This document shows, one piece after another, positions 23,807 to 31,947 of a DNA stretch of 64,000 nt. The stretch comes from UBA5796 sp040752455. GTDB lineage: Bacteria > Chloroflexota > Anaerolineae > Anaerolineales > Villigracilaceae. The stretch spans positions 39,467-103,466 of the forward strand of contig JBMOMN010000021.1 of NCBI GenBank assembly GCA_049324115.1. The letters are read 5' to 3'. Below the pieces are notes generated by a model. That model was not told where the DNA came from and did not search any database. It saw only the letters and a program-made list of their open reading frames with translations. Numbering within the stretch: position 1 is the stretch's first letter; every line of letters starts with the position of its first letter. A program made the position numbers and the translations under genes.

Positions 23807-25675
23807 ATGACTGATACAACCCAGGCCCAATCTTTCACTTTCAAGGCCGAAACCAAACAACTGCTCAATATCCTGATCCACTCGCTTTACAAGGAGCGGG
23901 AGGTCTTCCTGCGGGAGATGCTCTCGAACGCTTCGGATGCGCTCAACCGCCTCCGCTTCGAGATGCTGACCGACAAGGACGTGCTTGACCCCCAGGCCGA
24001 ACTCGCCATCCGCATCACCCCGGACCCGGAGGCCCGTACCCTGACCATCCAGGATACCGGCATCGGGATGACCAGGGACGAGATCATCGAGGCCCTGGGC
24101 ACGATCGCCCAGTCGGGGGCGAGGAGCTTTATCGAAGCCGCGCAGGCCCAAAGTCCCGATTTGAGCCGCCTGATCGGGCAGTTCGGGGTCGGGTTCTATT
24201 CCGTCTTCATGGTGGCCGAATGGGTGCGGGTCACGTCCCGATCCTATAAACCCCGCGCCAAAGCCGTCAGTTGGTATGCCACCGGCGAAGATAACTTCGA
24301 GGTCGGCCCAGCAGAGATGGCCGGGCGCGGCACGAAGGTCGAGATCAAGCTCAAGGAAGACGCGGCCGAGTTCGCCGAGGAACACCGGCTGAAGGCCGTG
24401 ATCCACAAACACTCGGACTACATCGGCTTCCCGATCTACGTGGGGGCGGACGAAAAGCAGGTCAACAAGCAGACTTCGCTCTGGCGCACCCCCAAAGCCG
24501 ACGTGACCGGGGAGCAATACACGGACTTCTACCGCCAACTGACCCTGGATTTCGAGGCGCCGCTGCTGCGCCTCCACACTATTACCGACGCGCCGGTGCA
24601 GTTGTACGCGCTGCTCTACGTGCCGGGCAAGGGCGAGCGGGACGTCTTTTCGCTGCGCCGGGATGACGGGTTGAAACTGTATTCGCGCAACATCCTGATT
24701 GACGAGTACAACAAGGACCTGCTGCCCGAATACCTGCGCTTCGTCCAGGGCGTGGTGGACAGCGAAGACCTGCCGCTGAACGTGTCGCGTGAGACGGTGC
24801 AGTCGGTGGGGCTGATGCCGCGCCTGAAGAAGGTCGTCACCGGGCAGGTGGTCAAGGAACTGGAGAGCCTGGCGAAGAACGACGCCGATAAATACAACAC
24901 GTTCTGGCAGGAGTTCGGGAGCTATCTCAAGCAGGGGATCGCCGCCCAGCCGCTGGAGACGGAAAATATCCAGCCGCTGCTGCGCTTCAAGACCAGCCTG
25001 CACCCCGAAAGCTGGTCGTCGCTGGACGATTACATCGGGCGGATGAAGGACGGGCAGAAGGCGATCTATTACATCGTCGGCGAGGACCCCAAATCCGTGC
25101 TGCGCAGCCCGCACCTGGACAGCTTCCACGGGCAGGGCACGGAGGTGTTGCTGCTGACCGAGCCGATGGATTCGTTCATGCTGATCGGGCTGCGGCAATA
25201 CAAGGATCACGAACTCAAGAATGTGGCCCAGGCGGATATCGAAACGCCGGAAAAGCCGAAGGAAGAGTCCGCGGCCGAGAAGATGCCGGAGGCCGATTTC
25301 GGGGCGCTGGTCGAGCGCTTCAAGTCGGTGCTGGGCGAGCGGGTGGCCGACGTGCGGGCCAGCACCCGCCTGTCGCAGTCAGTGGCCCGGCTGGTGGACC
25401 CGGATGGGAGCCTGAACCCGGAGTTGCAGCGGGTTTACAAGTATCTGGGCAAGGAGTACGAAGTCCCCAGGAAGGTTTTGGAACTGAACCCGTCCCACGC
25501 CATTTTGAAGCGATTGGCTGCGATGGAGGCCGGGTCGGAACTGCAAAGCCTGGTCATCGAGCAGATCTACGACAGCGCCCTGCTGGTCGAGGGCCTGCAT
25601 CCCGACCCGTCGAGCATGGCCCCGCGCATCCAGCAGATCATCGAAGCCGCGCTGGGAAACCAGGGGGATGCCTAA
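23807..25675 (+). CDS. htpG: Hsp90-family molecular chaperone
   Basis: ATP-dependent chaperone of 622 residues. The GHKL ATPase domain is complete: FLREMLSNASDAL, IQDTGIGMTRDEI, and IGQFGVGFYSVFMVAEWV. The middle domain (ESWSSLDDYIGRMKDGQKAIYYIVGED and SRETVQSVGLMPRLKK) and a C-terminal dimerisation domain follow. The ATG at 23807 is chosen because AGGAGG lies 5 nt upstream. Transcribed alone; the gene is followed by a dispersed repeat. Confidence 0.95.
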   Translation: MTDTTQAQSFTFKAETKQLLNILIHSLYKEREVFLREMLSNASDALNRLRFEMLTDKDVLDPQAELAIRITPDPEARTLTIQDTGIGMTRDEIIEALGTIAQSGARSFIEAAQAQSPDLSRLIGQFGVGFYSVFMVAEWVRVTSRSYKPRAKAVSWYATGEDNFEVGPAEMAGRGTKVEIKLKEDAAEFAEEHRLKAVIHKHSDYIGFPIYVGADEKQVNKQTSLWRTPKADVTGEQYTDFYRQLTLDFEAPLLRLHTITDAPVQLYALLYVPGKGERDVFSLRRDDGLKLYSRNILIDEYNKDLLPEYLRFVQGVVDSEDLPLNVSRETVQSVGLMPRLKKVVTGQVVKELESLAKNDADKYNTFWQEFGSYLKQGIAAQPLETENIQPLLRFKTSLHPESWSSLDDYIGRMKDGQKAIYYIVGEDPKSVLRSPHLDSFHGQGTEVLLLTEPMDSFMLIGLRQYKDHELKNVAQADIETPEKPKEESAAEKMPEADFGALVERFKSVLGERVADVRASTRLSQSVARLVDPDGSLNPELQRVYKYLGKEYEVPRKVLELNPSHAILKRLAAMEAGSELQSLVIEQIYDSALLVEGLHPDPSSMAPRIQQIIEAALGNQGDA

Positions 25676-25680
25676 AAATA

Positions 25681-25779
25681 ACTCTCCCTCACCCCGGCCC
25701 TCTCCCACAGGGAGAGGGGAAAATCCGGCTAATTTACCCCCTCTCCCCTCGGGAGAGGGATAGGGTGAGGGTAAATGTG
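25681..25779. repeat. CCCTCTCCC / GGGAGAGGG inverted repeat
   Basis: Two inverted segments (CTCTCCCACAGGGAGAG and CCCTCTCCCCTCGGGAGAGG) flanked by CTCCCTCACCC and its mirror GGGTGAGGG. It lies between the convergent htpG and nirK genes and may also end transcription. Related pieces lie inside the GH94 and NACHT genes. Confidence 0.6.
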
Positions 25780-25802
25780 AGGTAGCGAATAGCCCGCTAA
25801 GA

Positions 25803-27599
25803 TCAATGCCCGCTGCCGGGAGTCTCGGAGCCGTTGAAGACTTCCAGGTTCGGGTCGCCGTCGGCGTAGAGGAAGCCGGCCAGGCCGCGTTGCAGGCGGG
25901 AGAGGGCGTGGTCCACCAGGATGTAGCGGCCGGGGACTTCCAGCCTGAACTCGACCATGGTCGCGCCGCCGGGCGGGACGAGGGTGGTCTGCACGTCCGT
26001 CAACGGAGCGGAAGTCAGCGAAGCCTGGTCGTAGACCCGGTCGAAGATCTCGCCGATGACGTGGAAGGACGAGGTGAAGTTGGGGCCGCCCACGCCAAAG
26101 TAGATGCGCACCGTTTCGCCGACGTTGGCTCGCAGGGCGTGGGTGTCGCTGGTCAAACCCATCGAAGCGCCGTTGAAAACGAAGTATTCGGGGTCTTCGT
26201 CCAGCAGTTTGGTGACGTCCTCGGTCAGGTCGCCGGTCGCGCCGAAGGGCTGGGCGGTGTAGAGTTCGCCTTGCATCACGTAGAACTCACGGTCCACGGC
26301 GGGCAGGCCGCCTTCCGGCTCGACCAGGATCATTCCGTACATGCCGTTGGCGATGTGCTGGGCCACCATCGGCGTGGCGCAGTGGTAGACGTACAGGCCG
26401 GGGTTGATGGCTTTGAAGGTGAACATCGTCTCGCCGCCGGGTTGGGTCTGGGTGGCTACCGCGCCGCCGCCGGGTCCGGTCACGGCGTGGAAGTCCACCG
26501 AGTGGGCCATGCTGCTGTCCGGCAGGTTCTTGAGATGGACTTCGACCGTATCGCCCACCCGCACCCGGATGAACGGGCCGGGGACCAGGCCGTTGAAGGT
26601 CCAGTATTTGAAGGTGGCGCCGTCGGCCAGTTGGCCGGAGAGTTCGACCGTTTCGAGGTCCACCCGGATGAGTTCGGGGCCGCGCTCGCCGATCGGACCC
26701 GGAAGGTCCGCCGGGTCACGGACGATATCCACAGCCGCCGCGTCGGCCGGTCCCGCCGGGACGAAGGTATTGTCAACCGAGGCCATTTCGACGTGCTCCC
26801 CGCTCGAGGTGTTTTCAGCAGGGGCAACGCCCGATCCGACGATGAATTTGCCTTCCATGCCCGCCTGGCGGTGGCCGGGGATCGAGCAGTAATAGGCGAA
26901 CGTGCCTTCACGGCTGGCGACGAACTCCAGCACTACGCTGTTGCCCTTGCCGGCCACGTGCTCGGAATGGACGCCGAGCTTGTCGAAGGCGATGTCGTGC
27001 TGCGCCCCTTCGCCGCTGGTCAGGGTGACTTTGACCGTATCGCCCAGACCGGCTTTCAGGTCCGGGTTGGTCAGGCCTTCGATCCCGCCGCCCTGGCCGA
27101 CGAAGACCATCCGGCCTTCCAGCACGGCGGTTTCGAGGGCATATTCGACCGTCACGCCCGTCGGCTGGACGGAGGCCGCGTCCGCCGGGTCGGCGACGTT
27201 CCCGACCAGGAACAGGCCGCTCATCCCGAGCCGGGCGTGGGTGGTGTCTTCGTAGTTCAGGACCACGTCTTCGTCCGGGGTGGTCAGCGTGACCGAGGTG
27301 GTTTCGCCTTTCCGGTCGAGCTTGTCCGATTTGACGTTCAGTTCGGGGAAGGCGATGTCGTGCGCCCCGTGCCCGCTGTTGACCAGGGTGACGGTGATCT
27401 GCTCGCCCGGCTCGGCCCGCAGGGACGGGTTGACCGCGCCGCTGATCCCCTCGCTGACGCCGACGTAGACGAACTTGCCGTCCCGCAGGTCGGTGGTCAG
27501 GATGTATTCCGTGGTGACGAGTGAGGCAGAATCCGGCGCGCAGGAAATCAGTAAGGCTGCCAGCGCCAGGATGCTGATGGTTGATTTGAGCATTTTCAT
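25803..27599 (-). CDS. nirK: copper nitrite reductase with two N-terminal cupredoxin domains (lipoprotein)
   Basis: NO-forming nitrite reductase of 598 residues, anchored by a lipoprotein signal (LLISCAPD, Cys20). Residues about 290-595 are the NirK core: type 1 copper ligands His366, Cys407, His415 and Met420, type 2 ligands His371, His406 and His513, with catalytic Asp369 and His487. Ahead of this are two cupredoxin domains. The second (about 150-255) has a complete blue-copper site (His201, Cys238, His243, Met248) and could feed electrons to the reductase. The first (about 30-133) keeps His80, His121 and Met126 but has Tyr-Glu where Cys should be. The palindrome at 27685-27700 lies 86 bp upstream. 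Confidence 0.93.
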   Translation of the reverse strand: MKMLKSTISILALAALLISCAPDSASLVTTEYILTTDLRDGKFVYVGVSEGISGAVNPSLRAEPGEQITVTLVNSGHGAHDIAFPELNVKSDKLDRKGETTSVTLTTPDEDVVLNYEDTTHARLGMSGLFLVGNVADPADAASVQPTGVTVEYALETAVLEGRMVFVGQGGGIEGLTNPDLKAGLGDTVKVTLTSGEGAQHDIAFDKLGVHSEHVAGKGNSVVLEFVASREGTFAYYCSIPGHRQAGMEGKFIVGSGVAPAENTSSGEHVEMASVDNTFVPAGPADAAAVDIVRDPADLPGPIGERGPELIRVDLETVELSGQLADGATFKYWTFNGLVPGPFIRVRVGDTVEVHLKNLPDSSMAHSVDFHAVTGPGGGAVATQTQPGGETMFTFKAINPGLYVYHCATPMVAQHIANGMYGMILVEPEGGLPAVDREFYVMQGELYTAQPFGATGDLTEDVTKLLDEDPEYFVFNGASMGLTSDTHALRANVGETVRIYFGVGGPNFTSSFHVIGEIFDRVYDQASLTSAPLTDVQTTLVPPGGATMVEFRLEVPGRYILVDHALSRLQRGLAGFLYADGDPNLEVFNGSETPGSGH

Positions 27600-27684
27600 G
27601 GGAACTCCTGTTGGTTGATGGTTTGCCGATAAGAATTCGTGCTTTCTTTCGGGGTCATCTTAGCCGATGCAGGAGGGGACTGTC

Positions 27685-27700
27685 TTTGCGCTGGCGCAAA
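27685..27700. promoter_or_regulatory. palindromic operator TTTGCGC-N2-GCGCAAA upstream of nirK
   Basis: TTTGCGCTGGCGCAAA is a perfect palindrome apart from the two central bases. The same element, with one changed end base, lies at 28843-28858 between the Crp/Fnr gene and the NnrS-like gene. Its size and dyad symmetry fit a Crp/Fnr-family site; the likely regulator is encoded between the two copies. Confidence 0.65.
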
Positions 27701-27743
27701 TAGGGGACAAAACGTGATGGTTCCCCCATTACTCCCAACCCTT

Positions 27744-28079
27744 TGCCGCGGATTACGCTAATTCACGCGGATTGGCTGGAAAGTTTGTTGGCGCGTCAAA
27801 CCGATGGGCGCTCGTAACCAGCATGGAAAAGAATCCGCTAATCTACGCCAATCTTGTGCTGGTCAGGCGTATGTTGGACAAGAACTTTTACCACGGAGAC
27901 ACGGAGTCACGGAGTTTTCCCTTTGTTTTCTCAGTGTCTCGGTGTCTCCGTGGTTCAAAGGTTGTCCAACGTGCTTTTGACGAACACATAATCTACGCCA
28001 ATCTCCACGAATTTTTCGGGAGATTAGCGAGGCTTCGCGAAGATTAGCGGATTCCGTCCCACCACTTTAGCGGGCTAAC
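27744..28079. repeat. long dispersed inverted-repeat element, copy 1
   Basis: This gene-free stretch shares a chain of words with 48290-48665: ACCAGCATGGAAAAGAATCC, ATGTTGGACAAGA, a CACGGAGACACGGAG block, and AATTTTTCGGGAGAT. Its left outer part matches the right outer part of copy 2 in inverted orientation, while the centres agree in the same orientation, so the element is itself built as an inverted repeat. No ORF inside it looks coding. Confidence 0.55.
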
Positions 28080-28094
28080 GAAAGTTTTGTGTAA

Positions 28095-28805
28095 TTATCG
28101 CTCCGCCAGGTCGTCGGCGATGCTGACCAGGCCGTGCGGGCTGCAAATGACGACCCGTTCCCTGCCGATCTTGAGCAGGCCGCTCCGCTCCCACTCGTTC
28201 AGCGTGCGGCTGACGGTGAAAAGCGTGGTCCCGCTCATTTCGGCGATGTCCTGGCGGGTGAGGGGGATGTCAATCAGCACCCCCTCGCCGGTCTGTTTGC
28301 CCGACTGGGCTGCCAGCTTCAGCAGGATGCGGGCGACGCGCTGCTCGACCCGTTGGGTGACCAGCGCCTGCTGGCGTTCCTGCAACTCGGAGATGTAGCC
28401 GTGCATCAATTGCATGGTGTTGAGCGAGATGGACGGGTCTTTCCCCGCCAGCTCCCGCAGGTGGGCCGTGTCCCAGGCCACGGCGACGCTGTCTTCGACC
28501 GCCTGGGCTGTCGCCGGGTAGCCGGCCCTGGGGTTGAGCATGGCGATCCCGCCGTAAGTCTGGCCGGGGGTCATGATCCGCATGGTGATCTGCTGCCCGC
28601 TGGGGGTGATCTGGATCATTTTCACCCGTCCCTGAACCAGCACGTAGGCGTGGGTGGCGGGGTCTCCCTGCATGAAGAAAAAGCCGTCTTCCTCCACCGA
28701 ACGCAGGACGCCGGTTTCGAGCACCTGTCCAAAAACGGCCTCGTTTACGTTGGCGAACAGGCTCGATTTACGGATCAGTTCCTGCATTTCCTTGTTCATG
28801 GGCAA
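28095..28805 (-). CDS. Crp/Fnr-family transcriptional regulator
   Basis: A 236-residue regulator with an N-terminal cyclic-nucleotide-binding-type beta barrel (FFFMQGDPATHAYVLVQGRVKM), a dimerisation helix and a C-terminal winged helix-turn-helix (LTRQDIAEMSGTTLFTVSRTLNEWERSG). No N-terminal Fe-S cysteine cluster is present, so it is not a classic Fnr. It lies between nirK and an NnrS-like gene, and a palindrome shared with the nirK promoter lies 38 bp upstream of its start. Inference: a DNR/NnrR-like regulator responding to nitrogen oxides and autoregulated. Confidence 0.9.
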   Translation of the reverse strand: MPMNKEMQELIRKSSLFANVNEAVFGQVLETGVLRSVEEDGFFFMQGDPATHAYVLVQGRVKMIQITPSGQQITMRIMTPGQTYGGIAMLNPRAGYPATAQAVEDSVAVAWDTAHLRELAGKDPSISLNTMQLMHGYISELQERQQALVTQRVEQRVARILLKLAAQSGKQTGEGVLIDIPLTRQDIAEMSGTTLFTVSRTLNEWERSGLLKIGRERVVICSPHGLVSIADDLAER

Positions 28806-28842
28806 GATTTTACTCTAAATCAGACACGATGAGTGAAAATTC

Positions 28843-28858
28843 TTTGCGCCAGCGCAAT
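28843..28858. promoter_or_regulatory. palindromic operator shared by the Crp/Fnr gene and the NnrS-like gene
   Basis: TTTGCGCCAGCGCAAT, the second copy of the nirK palindrome, in the divergent intergenic region: 38 bp from the regulator ATG and 34 bp from the ATG of the membrane-protein gene. Its position suits control of both directions. Confidence 0.6.
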
Positions 28859-28879
28859 GTCAGGCAGTGCAGGCATGGC

Positions 28880-28885
28880 TATAAT
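28880..28885 (+). promoter_or_regulatory. -10 box for the NnrS-like gene
   Basis: TATAAT ending 6 nt before the ATG at 28892, implying a leaderless transcript. The Crp/Fnr-type palindrome ends 21 bp upstream of the box, a position where activators commonly bind. Confidence 0.45.
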
Positions 28886-28891
28886 CATTGC

Positions 28892-29977
28892 ATGAAAATC
28901 CAAAAACGTTATCTTCCCTTCGTCTTGCTCTCGCTGCTGGCACTGCTCGTTGCCCTGTGGGCCGGGCTTATCAGGATGGGATGGTCCCTGCCGGCCTTCC
29001 CCCGGTTGGTGGTGGCGCACGGCCCGTTGATGGTCTGCGGCTTCCTGGGCACGCTGATCCCGCTGGAGCGGGCGGTTGCCATCCGCCAAAAGTGGATGTT
29101 CAGCGCGCCGATCCTGACCGGCCTGGGCTGGGTGCTGCTGCTGGCGAGTCCCGGCCCGGCGGGGGCGTGGCTCTTCACCCTCGGCAGCCTGGTCACGCTG
29201 GTCATCCTGCTTTACATGTTCAGGCGTGAACCCAAAACCCACATGGCGGCCATGGCCGCGGGCAGCCTGTCGTGGGTGGTGGGCAATATCCTGTGGATCG
29301 TGGGCGTGCCGCTCTTCAAGCTGGTCTTCTGGTGGATGGCGTTCCTGACCCTGACGATTGCCGGTGAGCGGCTCGAACTCAGCCGACTCCTGCGTCCGTC
29401 CGCTGGGCGGGTGCGGCTCTTCCAGCTTTTTTCCGCGCTCATCCTGGCCGGGGCCGGGCTGGCCTTGCTCGACCTGGACCTGGGCACACGCCTGGGCGGG
29501 GCGGGGATGCTGGCCCTGGGCCTGTGGTTCCTCCCCAACGACATCGCCACCCGAAACCTGCGCCATCCCACCTCCCTGACGCGTTACATCGCATTTTGCC
29601 TGTTCACCGGCTTCCTCTGGCTGATCGTCGGCGGGGGAGTGATGCTCTGGTTCGGCGGGCAGGCTGCGGGTCCGTATTACGACGCGGCGCTGCACATCGT
29701 CTTCGTCGGTTTTGTCATCTCGATGATCTTCGGCCACGCGCCGATCATATTCCCGGCCATCGTCCAGGTGCGGGTGGTCTACCTGCCCGTGTTTTACGTC
29801 CACCTGGGATTGCTGCACCTTTCTTTGCTGATGCGGGTGATCGGCGACCTGGCCGGTCTGCACACCGTCCGCCTGTGGGGCGGGATGCTCAACGAAGTGG
29901 CGATCCTGCTCTTCCTGTTCACAACCGGCTTCGCCGTCTGGAGGGGTTCGAGGCAAGGGATTGGCGCGGCGTCGTAG
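28892..29977 (+). CDS. NnrS-like polytopic membrane protein
   Basis: About 361 residues with ten or so transmembrane helices and a short basic N-terminus. The segment AHGPLMVCGFLGTLIPLERAVAI, and ERLELSRLL further on, resemble the NnrS family, whose members protect cells under nitric-oxide stress. Several helix-embedded histidines (HGPLM, HIVFVGFVISMIFGHAPI) could bind heme or copper. The ATG at 28892 is preferred over 28829 because the upstream extension carries the operator and the -10 box. Divergent from the Crp/Fnr gene and close to nirK, consistent with a small NO-metabolism cluster. Confidence 0.7.
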   Translation: MKIQKRYLPFVLLSLLALLVALWAGLIRMGWSLPAFPRLVVAHGPLMVCGFLGTLIPLERAVAIRQKWMFSAPILTGLGWVLLLASPGPAGAWLFTLGSLVTLVILLYMFRREPKTHMAAMAAGSLSWVVGNILWIVGVPLFKLVFWWMAFLTLTIAGERLELSRLLRPSAGRVRLFQLFSALILAGAGLALLDLDLGTRLGGAGMLALGLWFLPNDIATRNLRHPTSLTRYIAFCLFTGFLWLIVGGGVMLWFGGQAAGPYYDAALHIVFVGFVISMIFGHAPIIFPAIVQVRVVYLPVFYVHLGLLHLSLLMRVIGDLAGLHTVRLWGGMLNEVAILLFLFTTGFAVWRGSRQGIGAAS

Positions 29978-29995
29978 AACATCAATTTGTTCTAC
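29974..29995. repeat. GTAGAACA palindrome after the NnrS-like gene
   Basis: GTAGAACA and TGTTCTAC form an 8-bp stem; its centre CAATTTG resembles the REP copies at 16971 and 23747. It overlaps the last codons of the gene and could also act as a terminator-like hairpin. Confidence 0.4.
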
Positions 29996-30082
29996 AACGG
30001 CGGCGCAGGTGCGGGTTTAAAAGCCGAAGCTCCATGCTCAAGCATGGAGCTTCGCATAAGGAGGCATACCACCACACCACAG

Positions 30083-30154
30083 TGACCGACCAGGGGCTCG
30101 AACCCTGAACCCACTGATTAAGAGTCAGTTGCTCTACCATTGAGCTAGTCGGCC
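30083..30154 (-). tRNA. tRNA-Lys (anticodon CTT)
   Basis: On the minus strand the 72-nt sequence folds into a full cloverleaf. The acceptor stem is GGCCGAC/GTCGGTC with one G-U pair, the D arm is GCTC/GAGC, the anticodon stem is ACTGA/TCAGT with loop CTCTTAA (anticodon CTT, Lys), and the T arm is CAGGG/CCCTG with loop TTCGAGC. The 3' CCA is not encoded. It is transcribed towards the NnrS-like gene. Confidence 0.95.
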
Positions 30155-30298
30155 GTGCGGGGGGTATTATACCAAATGAAGGGAGGGTGTCAACCGCGAC
30201 CTCCCGCTCCGTTTCGAGGGCGCAAAATGAATTTTGTGGTACCGACTGCCTTATGCTATGATTAACCCGTCTGTGCTTTCATTGACTGGAGGTTTGAT

Positions 30299-31216
30299 AT
30301 GAAACGCTTTGCCACGCTCGCTGCCATCCTGGCCCTGGCCGTCCTGGTGACGGTTCAAGCCTTTGCGCCCGCGCCCGTCCGGGCTGCCGGCGAGACGACC
30401 GGGACTCCCGGCACGCCCACGGCAACGTCCACCGCCGGGACTCCCGCCCCGACCGCCACCCCGTCCCGCACGCCGACGCCCGGCCCCTCGCCCACGCCCA
30501 CGCCGGTGAGCTACGCGCTGGTCAACGTCCCGGACCAGGGCACGCTCAACATCCGCACTGGACCCAGCACCTGGTATCCGATCGTCGGCGCGTTCGGGGC
30601 GCAGCAGAAAGACATCCCCATCACCGGCAACATCGCCAGGGATTACCCGCGCATCTGGTTCGAGGTGCGGCGCACGGGCGGCGGCCTGGGCTGGATCAGC
30701 GGCTATTACGTGACCGAATACGTCGAGCCGGAGGTGTTCTGCAAGGACGGGCGCACCAAAACCCTGGTGAGCGACCTGGCGAAAGCGGTCGCCAACGAAG
30801 ACGGCAAACTGCTGGTTTCGATTGCCAGCGCCAACCACGGGATCACCCTCCGGCTTTTCCGCAACGGCCCGTCATTCAACTTCTTCTCGTACCTGCCCAA
30901 CCTGTTCAACGGGACTTACAGCATCAACTGGGGCAAGGCTCCCGGCGCGTACCAGAATGAAGTTGGCGCGTTCGGCCAGATCGTCACCCCGAAATTGAAG
31001 GATGTCTTCGGCAGCGGCTACGAAATCTACTGCAACGATGCCAGCAAAATCGGCAGCGCCAACCCCTGGCCGCCGGAATACGCCAACATCAATTTCCTGA
31101 CGGTCTACAAACCCGAGTCCAAAGCCGGGGCCAATGACTGGCGCGCCTGGCTGGTGGGCGTGGATTATGTCAGCGGCAAGCCTGGCGTGTTCGCCCTGAT
31201 CCACTTCCAGCCGTAA
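30299..31216 (+). CDS. secreted SH3b-domain protein with Thr/Pro-rich linker
   Basis: Exported protein of 305 residues: a signal peptide (about 1-29, ending near PVRAA), a Thr/Pro/Gly-rich linker (about 30-70, with TPTPGPSPTPTP), then a bacterial SH3 domain (NVPDQGTLNIRTGPSTWYPIVG) and a C-terminal domain of about 150 residues that I do not recognise. SH3b domains often bind cell-wall or surface partners. Such linkers are common in Anaerolineae surface proteins. A plausible -10 (TATGAT) lies at 30256-30261. No operon partners. Confidence 0.8.
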   Translation: MKRFATLAAILALAVLVTVQAFAPAPVRAAGETTGTPGTPTATSTAGTPAPTATPSRTPTPGPSPTPTPVSYALVNVPDQGTLNIRTGPSTWYPIVGAFGAQQKDIPITGNIARDYPRIWFEVRRTGGGLGWISGYYVTEYVEPEVFCKDGRTKTLVSDLAKAVANEDGKLLVSIASANHGITLRLFRNGPSFNFFSYLPNLFNGTYSINWGKAPGAYQNEVGAFGQIVTPKLKDVFGSGYEIYCNDASKIGSANPWPPEYANINFLTVYKPESKAGANDWRAWLVGVDYVSGKPGVFALIHFQP

Positions 31217-31289
31217 CTACTGTCCAGACCCGGACAGACCGGAAGGGTCCACCACAAAGTATCCATGAACTCCGTTCGCCCCGAAGGAT

Positions 31290-31346
31290 GAAAACGGACT
31301 CCAAAGTCTCCAGACTTTGGCGCCAACGTCGGGAGACGTTGGAGTC
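31290..31346. repeat. nested palindromes GGACTCCAAAGTCT / GGAGACGTTGGAGTCC
   Basis: GGACTCC at the left pairs with GGAGTCC at the right, and inside each half is a smaller hairpin (CCAAAGTC/GACTTTGG and CCAACGTC/GACGTTGG). Resembles the hairpin at 16511-16533. No gene lies in 31217-31440. Confidence 0.5.
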
Positions 31347-31443
31347 CGCGCCCTATTTTCATATCAGTCCGGCAGAATCAGGAAAATTCTTGCGCACGTG
31401 TGTCTGCGATCCCTTACAGCGGAGAAACCCTCCGCTTTTTTGG

Positions 31444-31471
31444 TTGACAAAATCCCTTATTGCGATATACT
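31444..31471 (+). promoter_or_regulatory. sigma-70-type promoter of the Fur-family gene
   Basis: -35 TTGACA (31444-31449), 16-bp spacer, -10 TATACT (31466-31471); the start codon follows 36 nt later. This is the clearest consensus promoter in the window and it is embedded in an inverted repeat. Confidence 0.7.
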
Positions 31472-31503
31472 ATTTATTGATAAAAACTTGCAATAAGGGA
31501 TTT
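31450..31503. promoter_or_regulatory. 14-bp inverted repeat spanning the promoter (probable operator)
   Basis: AAATCCCTTATTGC (31450-31463) is perfectly mirrored by GCAATAAGGGATTT (31490-31503), 26 nt apart. The left arm fills the -35/-10 spacer and the right arm covers the transcription start and leader. This placement suits repression by a metal-sensing Fur-family protein, most simply the one encoded next to it. Confidence 0.6.
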
Positions 31504-31506
31504 ACC

Positions 31507-31929
31507 ATGTCTTGTGCCAACCATCTCGCCGATACCCTCCGCGCCCGCGGCTTCAGGATGACCCCCCAGCGATTGGCGATCATGCACGTCCTGTACGCCT
31601 CGCCGAAGCACCTCTCCCCGGTCCAGGTCTACGAACAGGTGCGCGGCACCGTCCCCGGCGTGACCGAGACGACCGTCTACCGCACCCTCGAATTCCTGTC
31701 CGGGCACGGGTTGGTGCGCCCGATCCACCTGGGGAGCGGGCATCCGGTTTACGAGATCCGCGAGCACGACCATCACCACCTGGTCTGCCGCGAGTGTAAC
31801 GGGACGGTCGAGGTTGAAAATTCCCTGTTCGAATCCCTGTACGCCCGGCTCGAGGCTGTCAGCGGCTTCCGGCTGGCGGGGAACCATTTATCGTTGTTCG
31901 GGCTGTGCCCGGACTGCCAAAAAGGATGA
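31507..31929 (+). CDS. Fur-family metal-responsive repressor
   Basis: A 140-residue Fur/Zur/Nur-type regulator: winged helix (FRMTPQRLAIMHVLYASPKHLS, then VTETTVYRTLEFL) followed by a metal-binding dimerisation domain with HDHHHLVCREC and a C-terminal CPDC pair, the two CxxC motifs of the structural zinc site. The ATG at 31507 is used because the promoter and operator lie just upstream. The genes that follow encode a CbiMQO-type importer, so nickel (Nur) or cobalt sensing is the likely role; zinc or iron cannot be excluded. Confidence 0.88.
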   Translation: MSCANHLADTLRARGFRMTPQRLAIMHVLYASPKHLSPVQVYEQVRGTVPGVTETTVYRTLEFLSGHGLVRPIHLGSGHPVYEIREHDHHHLVCRECNGTVEVENSLFESLYARLEAVSGFRLAGNHLSLFGLCPDCQKG

Positions 31930-31947
31930 TTTGCTCAAGAGGTAGTT

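Noticed and set aside
25806..27524. 572-codon plus-strand ORF antisense to nirK
   Set aside because: NirK has complete copper ligands on the minus strand; the antisense translation has none.
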